Part shown: piece after piece, positions 22,737-32,429 of the stretch | How the letters are laid out: each line of letters opens with the position of its first letter | How positions within the stretch are numbered: position 1 is the first letter of the stretch | Assembly (NCBI GenBank): GCA_036399175.1 | Contig: DASWNP010000059.1 | Span: 186,001-250,000, forward strand | From: DASWNP01 sp036399175 | GTDB lineage: Bacteria; Acidobacteriota; Blastocatellia; Pyrinomonadales; Pyrinomonadaceae | Reading direction: 5' to 3' | Length of the DNA: 64,000 bases | Notes under the pieces: generated by a model | What the model was told of the DNA's origin: nothing | Seen by the model: the letters and a program-made list of their open reading frames with translations, nothing else | The model's database searches: none | Position numbers and translations under genes: made by a program

Positions 22737-24487
22737 CAAGACCGAAAGGGGTCGCGGCGACGAAGAAAGTCCGGGCGTCGAAAAAAGTTGCGGCGACGAA
22801 GAAGGTCGCGGCGATTCGCCGCACGATGCGCGACGTGTTCGGCATCCGTCGTCTGCGCCCCGGCCAGGAAGAGGTTATCCGCTCGGTTATCGAAGGGCGC
22901 GACACGCTCGCCATCATGCCGACGGGCGCGGGCAAGTCGCTCTGCTACCAACTGCCCGCGCTGCATCTGCCGGGCACGACCGTCGTCGTCTCGCCGCTCA
23001 TCTCTTTGATGAAAGATCAGGTGGACAAGCTCGAAGAGGCAGGGCTCGACGCCGCGCAGGTCAACAGCGCGCTCACCACCCGCGAGCGCGGAGAAAACCT
23101 CGAACAGATTGAGCGGCGAGAGAGCGATTTCGTCTTCACCACTCCCGAACGTTTCACCGACCCCGAGTTTCTCGAAACCCTCGCTCGAAACAGCATCGAC
23201 TTCATCGTCATCGACGAAGCACACTGCATCTCCGAATGGGGACACGATTTCCGTCCCTCCTATCTCGCTCTCGGAGAAGCGGTCAAAGCCCTCGGCTCGC
23301 CGCCCGTCCTCGCTTTGACGGCGACGGCCACGCTCGAAGTCGTCGCCGACATAGAGAAGCAGCTCGGCGTCGGGCGGATGCACGTCGTCAACACCGGCAT
23401 CGACCGCCCGAACCTGCGCTACGAAGTGCTGCGCGTGACGAACGAGACGGAGAAGCGCGAGCACCTCATGCGCCTGCTCGCGGAGATTGAAGGCGCGGGC
23501 ATCGTCTACGCTTCGACCGTCAAGGCGGTCGAAGCTCTGGCCGAATATCTCGAAGGCTTCGATTTCCAGATAGCCCGTTATCACGGCAAACTCCCTTCGC
23601 GCGAGCGCCGCGAGAATCAGGAACGCTTCATGGCAGGCGAGCTGAAGGCGATGGTGGCGACCAACGCTTTCGGCATGGGCATCGACAAGCCGGACATACG
23701 CTTCGTCCTGCACTACCACATGCCCGGCTCGCTCGAAGCTTACTATCAGGAATCAGGCCGCGCCGGGCGCGACGGCCAGCCCGCACGCTGCATCCTCTTC
23801 TACCAGCTCGCAGACCGCCGCACGCAGCTCTTCTTCCTCGGCGGTCGGCGTCCCAAATTCGACGACGTGCTCGCCGTCTACAACTCCCTGCAAACGCTCA
23901 AGGCCGACCAGGAGCCCGTCGCGCTCGCCCGCGTGCAGGAGACGGCGGCGAGCGTCGCCCGCACGAAGGTTCGCGTCGTGCTCTCTTTGATGAAGGAATT
24001 GAAGCTCGCGCGAGAGCTGCGCGGCGCGCGTTTCCGTCTCGTGCGCGCCGACGTTAGGCGCGAAGAGCTTGAAGCGATGGCGCAGCAGTGCGACGAGAAG
24101 GGCGAGCGCGACAGAGAGAAGCTCGAAAGAATGATGCTCTACGGGCAGAGCGCCTTCTGTCGCTGGCGGGTGCTGCACGAATACTTCGACGAAGAGAACG
24201 GGCTCGAATCCTGCGGCAACTGCGACAACTGCCTGCGCCCGGTCGAAGAGGAACTCAAGCTCGCCGACAGAGACAACGCGGCGCGCGAGGTCGTCCCGGA
24301 GCTTTTGCCCAAAGGTGAGAAGCCGGAAGAGGAAGAAAAGGAAAAGGAGATTTCCGAGGGCGACATCGTTCGCCTGCCGGTGCACGGCGAGGGACAGGTG
24401 CAGGCCGTCGAGGACGACAAGCTCCTGGTCGTCTTTCCCGACGGCGAGACGCGAAAGTTCAAAAAGGATTTCGTCGAAGTCATCTGA
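22733..24487 (+). CDS. recQ: RecQ-family DNA helicase with SH3-like C-terminal tail
   Basis: 584-aa ATP-dependent 3'-5' DNA helicase. Walker A MPTGAGKS (K68), DEAH box (D161-H164) followed by CISEWGHDFRP, QESGRAGRDGQ, and the zinc-binding cysteines C476, C494, C497, C500. The HRDC domain of classical RecQ is absent. Instead an acidic stretch (EEEEKEKE) leads to about 45 residues (GDIVRLPVHGEGQVQAVEDD) resembling the SH3/tudor-like tail of UvrD-type helicases. The N-terminus has three basic repeats (ATKKV, ASKKV, ATKKV). Start ATG 22733 overlaps the hydrolase stop, with GAAGGAG 6 nt upstream. Confidence 0.93.
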   Translation: MTRPKGVAATKKVRASKKVAATKKVAAIRRTMRDVFGIRRLRPGQEEVIRSVIEGRDTLAIMPTGAGKSLCYQLPALHLPGTTVVVSPLISLMKDQVDKLEEAGLDAAQVNSALTTRERGENLEQIERRESDFVFTTPERFTDPEFLETLARNSIDFIVIDEAHCISEWGHDFRPSYLALGEAVKALGSPPVLALTATATLEVVADIEKQLGVGRMHVVNTGIDRPNLRYEVLRVTNETEKREHLMRLLAEIEGAGIVYASTVKAVEALAEYLEGFDFQIARYHGKLPSRERRENQERFMAGELKAMVATNAFGMGIDKPDIRFVLHYHMPGSLEAYYQESGRAGRDGQPARCILFYQLADRRTQLFFLGGRRPKFDDVLAVYNSLQTLKADQEPVALARVQETAASVARTKVRVVLSLMKELKLARELRGARFRLVRADVRREELEAMAQQCDEKGERDREKLERMMLYGQSAFCRWRVLHEYFDEENGLESCGNCDNCLRPVEEELKLADRDNAAREVVPELLPKGEKPEEEEKEKEISEGDIVRLPVHGEGQVQAVEDDKLLVVFPDGETRKFKKDFVEVI

Positions 24488-24527
24488 AGACGATTCTAAT
24501 AGCAGCCATCCCAGCTTTCATCCTCTC

Positions 24528-25289
24528 TCAAAACCAGACGCGCCAGAGCATCAGGATGGTGATGAGTATGCCGATGACGACGACGGCGCGGCGTACCATC
24601 GCGCGCCCGACGCGGCGTGCGATGCGCGCGCCGACGTAGCCGCCCGCAATCGCCCCGACGGCCATCAGCAGAGCTTCCGGCCATCTCACCAGTTTCGAGA
24701 TTGAAAAGCCGACCACAGCCACGCTGTTGAGGCAGATGGCAATGAACATCTTGAGGCCGTTGGCTCGATGGATGTCGTTGATGCCGAGCAGTCCGAGGAC
24801 GGCGAGAATCATGATGCCGTTGCCCGCGCCGAAGTAAGCGCCGTAAATGGCCGAGCCGAAGAGCAACAGGATGGCTCCGAGCCACCAGCGCGCGTGCGGC
24901 TCGCCGGGCGTCGGCAGGCGTCGGCTGATGGACTCCTGCGCGGCGAAGAGAAGGGTGGCGAAGAGGATGAGAAACGGGACGAGGCGCGCGAAGGTCTCCG
25001 AAGGCGTGAGAATCAGAAGCAGCGTCCCGACCGCGCCGCCCAGAAGGCTCGTCAGCCCCGTGCGCCAGAGGTAGCGACGGCTGTCGCTCATCTCTCGACG
25101 GTAGCCCCAGAGACTTCCAACGAGCCCCGGCCAGAGAGCGACGGTGCTCGTCGCGTTTGCCACTTTCGGGTCGAGTCCAATCCAGATGAGGACGGGGAAG
25201 GTGACGAGCGTGCCGCCGCCCGCGATGGAGTTGATGATTCCGGCCACGAAAGCGGCGGCAAACAGGATGAGCCCGCGCGTCGGTGTCAT
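24528..25289 (-). CDS. Sulfite exporter TauE/SafE family membrane protein
   Basis: 253 aa with about eight transmembrane helices and the family motif region GIINSIAGGGTLVTFPVL near the N-terminus, NATSTVALWPGLVGS, and the repeat YGAYFGAGNGIMIL in the second half. TauE/SafE proteins export or import small organic or sulfur-containing anions; the substrate is not known here. Convergent with recQ (40 nt apart). Its ATG is directly preceded by heptamer element 8, without a recognisable Shine-Dalgarno. Confidence 0.93.
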   Translation of the reverse strand: MTPTRGLILFAAAFVAGIINSIAGGGTLVTFPVLIWIGLDPKVANATSTVALWPGLVGSLWGYRREMSDSRRYLWRTGLTSLLGGAVGTLLLILTPSETFARLVPFLILFATLLFAAQESISRRLPTPGEPHARWWLGAILLLFGSAIYGAYFGAGNGIMILAVLGLLGINDIHRANGLKMFIAICLNSVAVVGFSISKLVRWPEALLMAVGAIAGGYVGARIARRVGRAMVRRAVVVIGILITILMLWRVWF

Positions 25290-25290
25290 A

Positions 25291-25437
25291 GAAAGGATGA
25301 ACGCGGAACGATGAACGGGAAGAAGTCTGGAGTCTAAAGTCTGGAGTCTGGAGTCAAAACCAAAACGCTTCTTGCCTTTGACTCCAGACTTCAGACTCCA
25401 GACTCCAGACTTTTTTCATTCCGCGTTCCTACTTTCC
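25291..25437. repeat. Intergenic heptamer inverted-repeat element 8 (nested)
   Basis: Outer arms of AGGATGA/ACGCGGA units (25294-25319) and TTCATTCCGCGTTCC (about 25414-25430) enclose inner arms of AGTCTGG/AGTCTAA units (25324-25355) and GACTCCA/GACTTCA units (25380-25413). The loop at 25356-25371 is the exact reverse complement of the loop of element 5. Two heptamer classes are therefore nested in one locus. Confidence 0.88.
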
Positions 25438-25446
25438 TTCGTATCT

Positions 25447-26178
25447 CTATTCCTCGCGCTTGAGGATGATGTCTGTGCCGTTGCCCGCCGAAGAGATGAC
25501 GGCCTTCATCCCTTCGGCCTCCATGACGGTGCTCGCGCCCGGCACTCTGACGACCCTCTCCGGCTTGAGCTTCTGCGTGTACCACGCCGCCACTTTTTCG
25601 ACCGCGTCGTTTGTGTGCAGGCCGACCACGCCTCCGTCGTCCTGCGAGATGTCCAGCGTCACGCGCGAGCCGGGATAGAAAAACTCCGGGTCGATTGAGG
25701 CCGCGCCCGGCGCTCCGACCTCCGGAGGCATCGGCGGCATTGGAGGCATCGGCGGCACAGGCGGCTCAGGCACGACGACGATGGGCGGGTGAAAGCCTGC
25801 GCCCGCCCTCTCTCTCCACCATCCGGCGACGAGCGGCAGCGCGAGGGCGGCAGCGAGCGCAAAGATGACGAGGGCGACGAAAGCCCACTTGAGCCAGCTT
25901 CCGCTTCTGCGCGCTTCGAGCCCCATCGTGTTATTGATGTGAGAGAGCGGCTGTTCGTGCATCTGCTGCGGGGCGAGGTAGGCCGCGCCGGTTGGCTTGG
26001 CGGCGAAGCCGGTCTGCGCGGCAGAGGACGAATAGGTCGGAGCGTCGAAGATGCGCGTCGTCGCCTCCGTCACGCTCGATTGTCTCAGGTAGGCGGCTGC
26101 TTGGCCGCAACGCCGACAGAATCTCGCCCCGGCTGCCATCCCTTCGCCGCAATTGTCGCAAGTAGCGTCTGGCATCAT
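25447..26178 (-). CDS. Zinc-ribbon membrane-anchored protein
   Basis: 243 aa. An N-terminal zinc ribbon (CDNCGEGMAAGARFCRRCG, four Cys) is followed by a disordered linker, one transmembrane helix around residues 95-115 (WAFVALVIFALAAALALPLV), a Pro/Met-rich hinge (PPMPPMPPMPP) and a C-terminal domain of about 80 residues (SRVTLDISQDDGGVVGLHT, KVAAWYTQKLKP). The C-terminal part looks like domains often found in Acidobacteriota secreted proteins, without known role. Upstream of the TauE gene on the same strand. Confidence 0.85.
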   Translation of the reverse strand: MMPDATCDNCGEGMAAGARFCRRCGQAAAYLRQSSVTEATTRIFDAPTYSSSAAQTGFAAKPTGAAYLAPQQMHEQPLSHINNTMGLEARRSGSWLKWAFVALVIFALAAALALPLVAGWWRERAGAGFHPPIVVVPEPPVPPMPPMPPMPPEVGAPGAASIDPEFFYPGSRVTLDISQDDGGVVGLHTNDAVEKVAAWYTQKLKPERVVRVPGASTVMEAEGMKAVISSAGNGTDIILKREE

Positions 26179-26377
26179 AATAGGTTAACAATACGTCGTT
26201 CGTTCGAGTCCTTGCAAGCTGCTTTCTGCGTCTCTTAAGCTTCCATTGTCTCTTGACAGCTTCGCACCGGCACGTTCGTAAATCACCCTTGCTCATGCTA
26301 CGCTCCACGCCGCTGCGGAAGCGCCTTCGGTCAGCTCTCCGGCGAGAGAAGGCGGCGCGCGCGGGGCTTCATAACTT

Positions 26378-28234
26378 ATGTCCGAAAAGAAAAAACGTCT
26401 TTCGTTCTCGACGGCCTGGAGCGATGCGCGCGAGCTGGTCTGGGCGCATCGCTATCGTCTCGCGCTCGGGATGGCGCTGATGCTCGTCAACCGTCTGGTC
26501 GGGCTGGTGCTTCCGGCCAGCTCGAAGTATCTGGTTGACGAAGTGGTCGTCAAGGGGCGCGGCGAGCTTTTGACGTGGCTGGCGCTCGCCGCCGCCGGCG
26601 CGACTCTGATTCAGGCCGCCAGCTCTTTCGCGCTCTCGCAGGTGCTCGGCGTGGCCGCGCAGCGCGCTATCACAGACATGCGTAAGCGCGTGCAGGAGCA
26701 CATCGCGCGCCTGCCCGTCCGCTACTTCGATTCGACGCAGACCGGCGTTCTCATCTCGCGCATTATGAACGACGCCGAAGGCATCCGAAATCTCGTCGGG
26801 ACGGGGCTCGTGCAACTCCTCGGCGGACTCGTGACGGCGGCCATCGCGCTCGGCGTGCTCTTTTATCTCAACTGGCGTCTGACCATCATCACGCTCTTCG
26901 CGCTCGGCCTCTTCGGCGGCTTCATGGCGCTCGCCTTCAAGCGTCTGCGCCCCCTCTTTCGTGAGCGCGGGCGCATCCACGCCGAAGTGACGGGACGACT
27001 GACGGAGACTCTGGGCGGCATCCGCATCGTCAAAGCTTACTCGGCGGAGCGACGCGAGCGGCTCATCTTTGCGCGCGGCGCGCATCGCCTCTTGCGCAAC
27101 GTCGCGCGCTCGATGACGGGTGTGTCGGCCACGATGGCTTTTTCAAGCATCATCGTCGGCGCTATCGGCATCATCCTGATTCTCGTCGGCGGCCGCTCGA
27201 TTCTCGCGGGACAGATGACGCTCGGCGACTTCTTCATGTACATCTTCTTCACGGCTCTCGTCGCCGCGCCGCTCGTCAGCATTGCGGCCATCGGCACGCA
27301 GATAACGGAAGCCTTCGCCGGGCTCGACCGCATCCGCGAAGTGATGCAGACGACGACCGAAGACGAAGATGAGCGCGAGCGCGAGCCGCTCGGCGAGATT
27401 GAGGGCGAGATTGCTTTCGAGGATGTGAGTTTCGAGTATAACGAGCAAGTGCCGGTGCTGCGCGGCGTCTCTTTCCGCGCGCCTGCGGGCACGACGACTG
27501 CTCTGGTCGGCTCAAGCGGCTCGGGCAAGAGCACGCTGATTAGCCTCGTCATGGCCTTCAATCGTCCGGTCTCCGGCCGCGTCATGGTAGACGGGCGCGA
27601 CCTCGCATCCATCCGGCTCAGAGACTACCGACGCCAGCTCGGCGTCGTCCTTCAGGACAACTTTCTCTTCGACGGCACCATCGCCGAAAACATCAGCTTC
27701 TCTCACCCGCACGCCACGCGCGACGAGATAATCCGTGCCAGTCGCATCGCTCACTGCGAAGAGTTCATCGAAGGCTTCTCCGACGGCTACGACACCGTCG
27801 TCGGCGAGCGCGGAGTGAAGCTCTCGGGCGGGCAGCGCCAGCGAGTCGCCATCGCGCGAGCGGTTTTGGCCGAGCCGAAGATTCTGATTCTCGACGAGGC
27901 CACGTCGAGTCTCGACAGCGAATCCGAGGCCATGATTCAGGACGGACTCCAGACGCTGCGGCGCGGGCGCACCACCTTCGTCATCGCGCACAGGCTCTCG
28001 ACCATCCGCAGCGCCGACCAGATTCTCGTCCTCGAAGCGGGCGAAATCGTCGAGCGCGGCACGCACGAAGAACTGCTCGCCATAGGCGGGCGCTACAAGC
28101 AGCTCTACGACAAGCAGTACAGGTTCGAGCGCAACCAGTTTATCAACCCCGGCGAGGATTTCACGCCCGAGCCGCCCAAGCCCCACGCCCCCGTCCAGAG
28201 CCCGGCCACTCCGCTCCTGCCCACCAACCTCTGA
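26378..28234 (+). CDS. ABC exporter (fused permease and ATPase, MsbA-like)
   Basis: 618-aa half-transporter: six transmembrane helices in the first ~310 residues, then a nucleotide-binding domain with Walker A GSSGSGKST (K384), Q-loop VVLQDNFLFDGTI, signature LSGGQRQR (from 482), Walker B LILDEATSSLD and H-loop IAHRLSTI. Expected to dimerise and export a lipid, peptide or drug; the substrate cannot be told. The C-terminus ends with a Pro-rich tail (EPPKPHAPVQSP). Single gene, no clear terminator after it. Confidence 0.95.
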   Translation: MSEKKKRLSFSTAWSDARELVWAHRYRLALGMALMLVNRLVGLVLPASSKYLVDEVVVKGRGELLTWLALAAAGATLIQAASSFALSQVLGVAAQRAITDMRKRVQEHIARLPVRYFDSTQTGVLISRIMNDAEGIRNLVGTGLVQLLGGLVTAAIALGVLFYLNWRLTIITLFALGLFGGFMALAFKRLRPLFRERGRIHAEVTGRLTETLGGIRIVKAYSAERRERLIFARGAHRLLRNVARSMTGVSATMAFSSIIVGAIGIILILVGGRSILAGQMTLGDFFMYIFFTALVAAPLVSIAAIGTQITEAFAGLDRIREVMQTTTEDEDEREREPLGEIEGEIAFEDVSFEYNEQVPVLRGVSFRAPAGTTTALVGSSGSGKSTLISLVMAFNRPVSGRVMVDGRDLASIRLRDYRRQLGVVLQDNFLFDGTIAENISFSHPHATRDEIIRASRIAHCEEFIEGFSDGYDTVVGERGVKLSGGQRQRVAIARAVLAEPKILILDEATSSLDSESEAMIQDGLQTLRRGRTTFVIAHRLSTIRSADQILVLEAGEIVERGTHEELLAIGGRYKQLYDKQYRFERNQFINPGEDFTPEPPKPHAPVQSPATPLLPTNL

Positions 28235-28825
28235 ACAAATCTGAAAATACGTATTGAAATCCAAAAAATTGAAGACTACAATCTGCCCGAACTCCGGCCA
28301 GACGCTAAAATGTCTTTAATTTCAGGGTCTTGACCCGTCGCGGGAGACGCGCACGATTGTTGCCTGTCCCTAGACCGGAGATTTTAACCCGACGCGCATG
28401 GACTGCTTCCGAGCGGCTTGGCGTTTGTGATTTTCCCTCAGTGCTGAACACTAAAAAACAGTCGTTTTCTCAGACGGTGATTCAAGCAGTGGTCTGACCC
28501 CTGCGCACGGCGATGCTTTTCGAGAGCGTGTCCTGTCCCGCCTTCCTGAAGCTGCAAAGCGTCGTTGTCGCCGATTGAGCCTTTGAGCGAGCATCGCAAA
28601 TTCCAACTCCGAGCCGGCTGAGCTGAACAAACAGACAGTTCCGGCTGTGCCGCTTTTTTTGAAAGCCTTACTTCCCGACGCCCGGAGGCAGCTCGTCTCC
28701 CGCGTGCGTTCAGAAGCTTGAACCAATCGAACAGTCAAGGTCATCCGCCGAGCCCACGAAAATTGGAAGACCGTCTTAACACAGGAGCACTCGTCGTGCC
28801 CCACTCATTTGTAAGGAGGAGCCTA
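28235..28825. other. Long non-coding leader upstream of the TonB receptor
   Basis: 591 bp with no convincing gene on either strand; the open frames here are shadows. It presumably holds the promoter and a long 5' leader of the receptor gene. I see no recognisable riboswitch; a weak inverted repeat is present near 28330-28360 (ACCCGTCGCGGG region). Confidence 0.5.
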
Positions 28826-31800
28826 ATGAAGACCAGAGCCATCACGCTCATACTGCTACTGCTTTGCATGGCGCTGCCCGCGCTGGCGCAGACCAGTCGC
28901 GGCACTGTGAGCGGCAGCATCACCGACCCGAACGGGGCGGCCATCCCGGGAGCGACCGTCGTTCTCATCAATAACCAGACGACCGTCGAGCGCACGACCA
29001 CCTCGAACGATGAGGGACAGTACCGCTTCGACGCGGTCGATCTCGGAACCTACACCGTCAATTTCACGGCCACCGGTTTCGGCAAGCTCTCCGTCACCAA
29101 CGTCGAGGTGCAGGCCAACCAGAATTCCGAAGTGGGCGCGAAGCTCACGCTGGCCGGACAGGAAATCACGGTTGACGTGACGGCGGAAGCCTCCGCCTTG
29201 TTGCAGACCGAAGCTCCCGTGCGCGGCGGCAACATCGAGGCGGCCAGAATCACCGAGCTGCCCTTCGCCGGGCGCAACCCCGTCTCGCTCGCCCTGACGC
29301 TGCCGGGCGTCTCTTCCAACCGCTTCGGCTTCGGCGTCGGCACGTTCTCCGTCAACGGCTCGCGCGGTCGCTCCAACAACTTCCTCATCGACGGCACGGA
29401 GAACAACGACATCTCTGTGGCCGGTCAGGCGTTCCAGATTACAAACCCCGACGCCGTGCAGGAAGTCTCCGTCCAGACCTCTAACTTCGACGCCGAGTTC
29501 GGACGCGCGGGCGGCGCGGTCGTCAACACCATCACCAAATCGGGCGGCAACGAGTTTCACGGCACGCTCTCCTACCTGCTCGACGCGACGCGCGACGACG
29601 CCATCACCAACACGCAGTCGCTCGACCCGGCGGTGCAGAAACGAGGCTACCCGCTGCCCGGCACAGAGCAGTGGTTCTCTGGCACGCTCGGCGGCCCGAT
29701 TCTTCTTCCGGGCTTCGGCGAGGGCGTCCCCGTCCTCGGCTACGACGGTCGCAACCGAACCTTCTTCTTCGTCGCCTATCAGGAGCAGCGACAGGTCTCG
29801 ACCTCGCAGTTCAGCCGCACCGTCCCGACCGCTGCCGGGCGCGCGCGTCTCCAACAGCTCTTCCCTGCGGGCACTAACAAAAACGTCGATCTCTACCTCG
29901 GCATCGTCGGTAACGTGACCGGCTCGGCCAACCCCTTCAACATCGCGCTCGGCTCAGGACGCGGCGACATAGAGTTCGGCACCGGATTCTTTTCGCTGCC
30001 CCGAAAGTATCTCGACCGCCAGTTCCAGATGCGTATCGACCATAAGCTCGGCGAAAACGACCAGCTTTCGGGTCGCTATCTCTACGACAATCAGAGCGAC
30101 CCGCTCGCCAGCGTCACCTTCCCAGGCTTCGAAACCACGCAGGCCAATCGCTACCAGAACGCGCTGATTAGCGAGACGCACATCTTCTCGCCGACGATGA
30201 CGAACGAAATCCGCATCGCCTACAACCGCATCAAGCTCGGCTTCCCGGCTGACCCGTCCAACCCACTTGGCCGCACGCTGCCGCGCTTCGACATCGGGCA
30301 GATTAGCTCCCTCGGCATCGCGACGAACCTCCCGCAGGGACGCGTCGCCAATAACTACGTCCTTCAGGACACGATGACCTACCTGCGCGGCAACCACACG
30401 TTCCGCTTCGGCCTCGACCTGCTCGAACAGCGCTCGCGCCAGCTCGCGCCCATCGTCGAGCGCGGCCTGCTGACCTATACGAGCAGCACCGGCGTCACAG
30501 CCTTCGCCAATTTCGTGGACGATTTCGGCGGCGGCTCAGGCGGCGCGCGCATCGACTTCGGCAGTCCGAAATACTACCCGTTCCTCTTCCGTCAGGCTTA
30601 CTTCGCGCAGGATCGCTGGAGAGTCAACGACGCTCTGACCCTGACGCTCGGCCTGCGCTACGAGAACTTCGGCCAGCCCATCAACACGCTCGGCACGGCG
30701 GCCTTCACCGGCCTCTTCAACGTCAATCCCGTCACGCTGCAAGGCCCCTACGCGCTGCCGAACGACGTGCCGGGCGACAACAACAACTTCGCGCCGACGG
30801 TCGGCCTCGCCTTCTCGCCTTCCTATGAGGACGGCGTGCTCGGCACGCTGCTCGGCAACCGCGAGACCGTGCTCCGCATGGGCTACCAGATTGGCTACGA
30901 CTCGTTCTTCAACAACATCGCCTCGAACGCCGCGACCTCTTCGCCCAACGTCGTCGCCACCAACATCAACTCGACGACCGCCGCCGGCCCGCGCGGCCTC
31001 TCGAATCTGACGAGCCGCCTGCCGACCAGCGCGCGGCCTCTCTCGCCGCTCGATTCGCAGACGCTCGTCTCGGCCAATCTGAAGAATCCTTACTACCAGA
31101 AATGGTCGGTCGGGATTCAGCGTGCGCTGCCCGGCAACTTCGTGATGGATATGTCCTACGTCGGCACGAAGGGCACGGGGCTCTACATCAACGAAGACCT
31201 CAACCCGCAGGTGCCGGCCACGGCCAGCGCATTTCTGCCCGGCCTCCAGCGCATCACTCCGGCAGGCTTCGGCTTCCCGACCACCTGCACGGTCGGCGGC
31301 ACGGTGACGGCGGCGCAGGCCACCTCGCGCTTCCCCACCGGCTCGCCCTGCCCGCTCTCAGGCCGCCTCGACAACCTTCAGGGCTCGCGCCTGATTCGCA
31401 CCAACGGCGGCTCATCTATCTATCATTCGGGTCAGTTCCAACTGTCTCGCCGCTTCGTCAACGGCTTCGCCCTGACGGGCTCCTACACCTGGTCGAAACT
31501 CATCGACAACGCGAGCGAGGTCTTCGGCGTCGGCGAAACGAACAACCCGCAGCAGTCCGCTTTCCCCGCTATCTTCGGCGGCGAGCGCGGCGACCGCGCG
31601 GTCTCGCTCTTCGACCGCCCGCACCGCGCTTCGTTCACCTACGTCTATGCGCTTCCTTTCATGCGTGAGCAGCGCGGCTTCGTCGGTCGCGTGCTCGGCG
31701 GCTGGGAAATCTCCGGCGTGACAACCTTCGAGAGCGGCGTGCCGCTGACCGTCACCAACGGCGCGGACGCAGACCTCGTCGGCGGAAACCTCGACCGCCC

Positions 31801-32293
31801 GCTCTTCAACCCCGAGGGGCAGCGCGGCGTGCGCGCCGTGCCCGCACTGACGGTCGCCAGCACCAGCAATCCGGCGGTGGCTGCTACCAACGCCTGCAAT
31901 ATCACGTCCGTCGGCACGCTCTTCTACACCAACCCGGACGCGAGCGGCGCGTGCATCGACCGGAATCAAGCCCAGTTCATCGGCCTGCTGGCCGGAACGG
32001 GTCGCGGCAATCTCGGTCGTAACACAGAGCGAACTCCGGGCACGAACAACTTCAACGTGAACCTCATGAAGAAGATTGCCATCACGGAGAACACGCGACT
32101 GGAATTCCGCACGGAGTTCTACAACATCTTCAACCATCCGCAGTACGGGCAGGGCAGCGTCAGCCCGTTCTCGCCGGGCGCTGCTGGTATCTCGGCCAGC
32201 GTCATCAACTCGGCAGCAGGTCGCTTCCTCCAGCCGCAGTTCGATGAGGGCGGCGGACGCGTCATCCGTTACCAGTTGAAGTTCCTCTTCTAA
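28826..32293 (+). CDS. TonB-dependent receptor (Oar-like) with carboxypeptidase-regulatory-like N-terminal domain
   Basis: 1155-aa outer-membrane receptor. Signal peptide to about residue 21 (LPALAQ), then a CarboxypepD_reg-like beta domain (GTVSGSITDPNGAAIPGATV), a plug (ELPFAGRNPVSLALTLPG, NFLIDGTENNDIS, VQTSNFDAEFGRAGGAVVN), and a long beta-barrel ending in FRTEFYNIFNHPQYG and the terminal aromatic RYQLKFLF, as required for outer-membrane insertion. This Oar-type architecture is abundant in Acidobacteriota; ligands are usually glycans or peptides. ATG 28826 has a perfect AAGGAGG; upstream in-frame starts are rejected. Confidence 0.95.
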   Translation: MKTRAITLILLLLCMALPALAQTSRGTVSGSITDPNGAAIPGATVVLINNQTTVERTTTSNDEGQYRFDAVDLGTYTVNFTATGFGKLSVTNVEVQANQNSEVGAKLTLAGQEITVDVTAEASALLQTEAPVRGGNIEAARITELPFAGRNPVSLALTLPGVSSNRFGFGVGTFSVNGSRGRSNNFLIDGTENNDISVAGQAFQITNPDAVQEVSVQTSNFDAEFGRAGGAVVNTITKSGGNEFHGTLSYLLDATRDDAITNTQSLDPAVQKRGYPLPGTEQWFSGTLGGPILLPGFGEGVPVLGYDGRNRTFFFVAYQEQRQVSTSQFSRTVPTAAGRARLQQLFPAGTNKNVDLYLGIVGNVTGSANPFNIALGSGRGDIEFGTGFFSLPRKYLDRQFQMRIDHKLGENDQLSGRYLYDNQSDPLASVTFPGFETTQANRYQNALISETHIFSPTMTNEIRIAYNRIKLGFPADPSNPLGRTLPRFDIGQISSLGIATNLPQGRVANNYVLQDTMTYLRGNHTFRFGLDLLEQRSRQLAPIVERGLLTYTSSTGVTAFANFVDDFGGGSGGARIDFGSPKYYPFLFRQAYFAQDRWRVNDALTLTLGLRYENFGQPINTLGTAAFTGLFNVNPVTLQGPYALPNDVPGDNNNFAPTVGLAFSPSYEDGVLGTLLGNRETVLRMGYQIGYDSFFNNIASNAATSSPNVVATNINSTTAAGPRGLSNLTSRLPTSARPLSPLDSQTLVSANLKNPYYQKWSVGIQRALPGNFVMDMSYVGTKGTGLYINEDLNPQVPATASAFLPGLQRITPAGFGFPTTCTVGGTVTAAQATSRFPTGSPCPLSGRLDNLQGSRLIRTNGGSSIYHSGQFQLSRRFVNGFALTGSYTWSKLIDNASEVFGVGETNNPQQSAFPAIFGGERGDRAVSLFDRPHRASFTYVYALPFMREQRGFVGRVLGGWEISGVTTFESGVPLTVTNGADADLVGGNLDRPLFNPEGQRGVRAVPALTVASTSNPAVAATNACNITSVGTLFYTNPDASGACIDRNQAQFIGLLAGTGRGNLGRNTERTPGTNNFNVNLMKKIAITENTRLEFRTEFYNIFNHPQYGQGSVSPFSPGAAGISASVINSAAGRFLQPQFDEGGGRVIRYQLKFLF

Positions 32294-32319
32294 ACTGAGA
32301 GAAAATCTCTCTACAACCG

Positions 32320-32359
32320 AACAGGGGAAGCGCAGCTTACAAGCTGCGCTTCCCCTGTT
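32320..32359 (+). terminator. Intrinsic terminator of the TonB receptor gene
   Basis: Near-perfect hairpin of about 18 bp (AACAGGGGAAGCGCAGC... with its complement) with a tiny loop, followed by TTTCGCTTTT. Confidence 0.88.
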
Positions 32360-32429
32360 TCGCTTTTCCGTCTGAACTGAGATGATAAGCAAGAACGTCG
32401 TCCGACTATACTTCGAGGAAGGATGAGAC

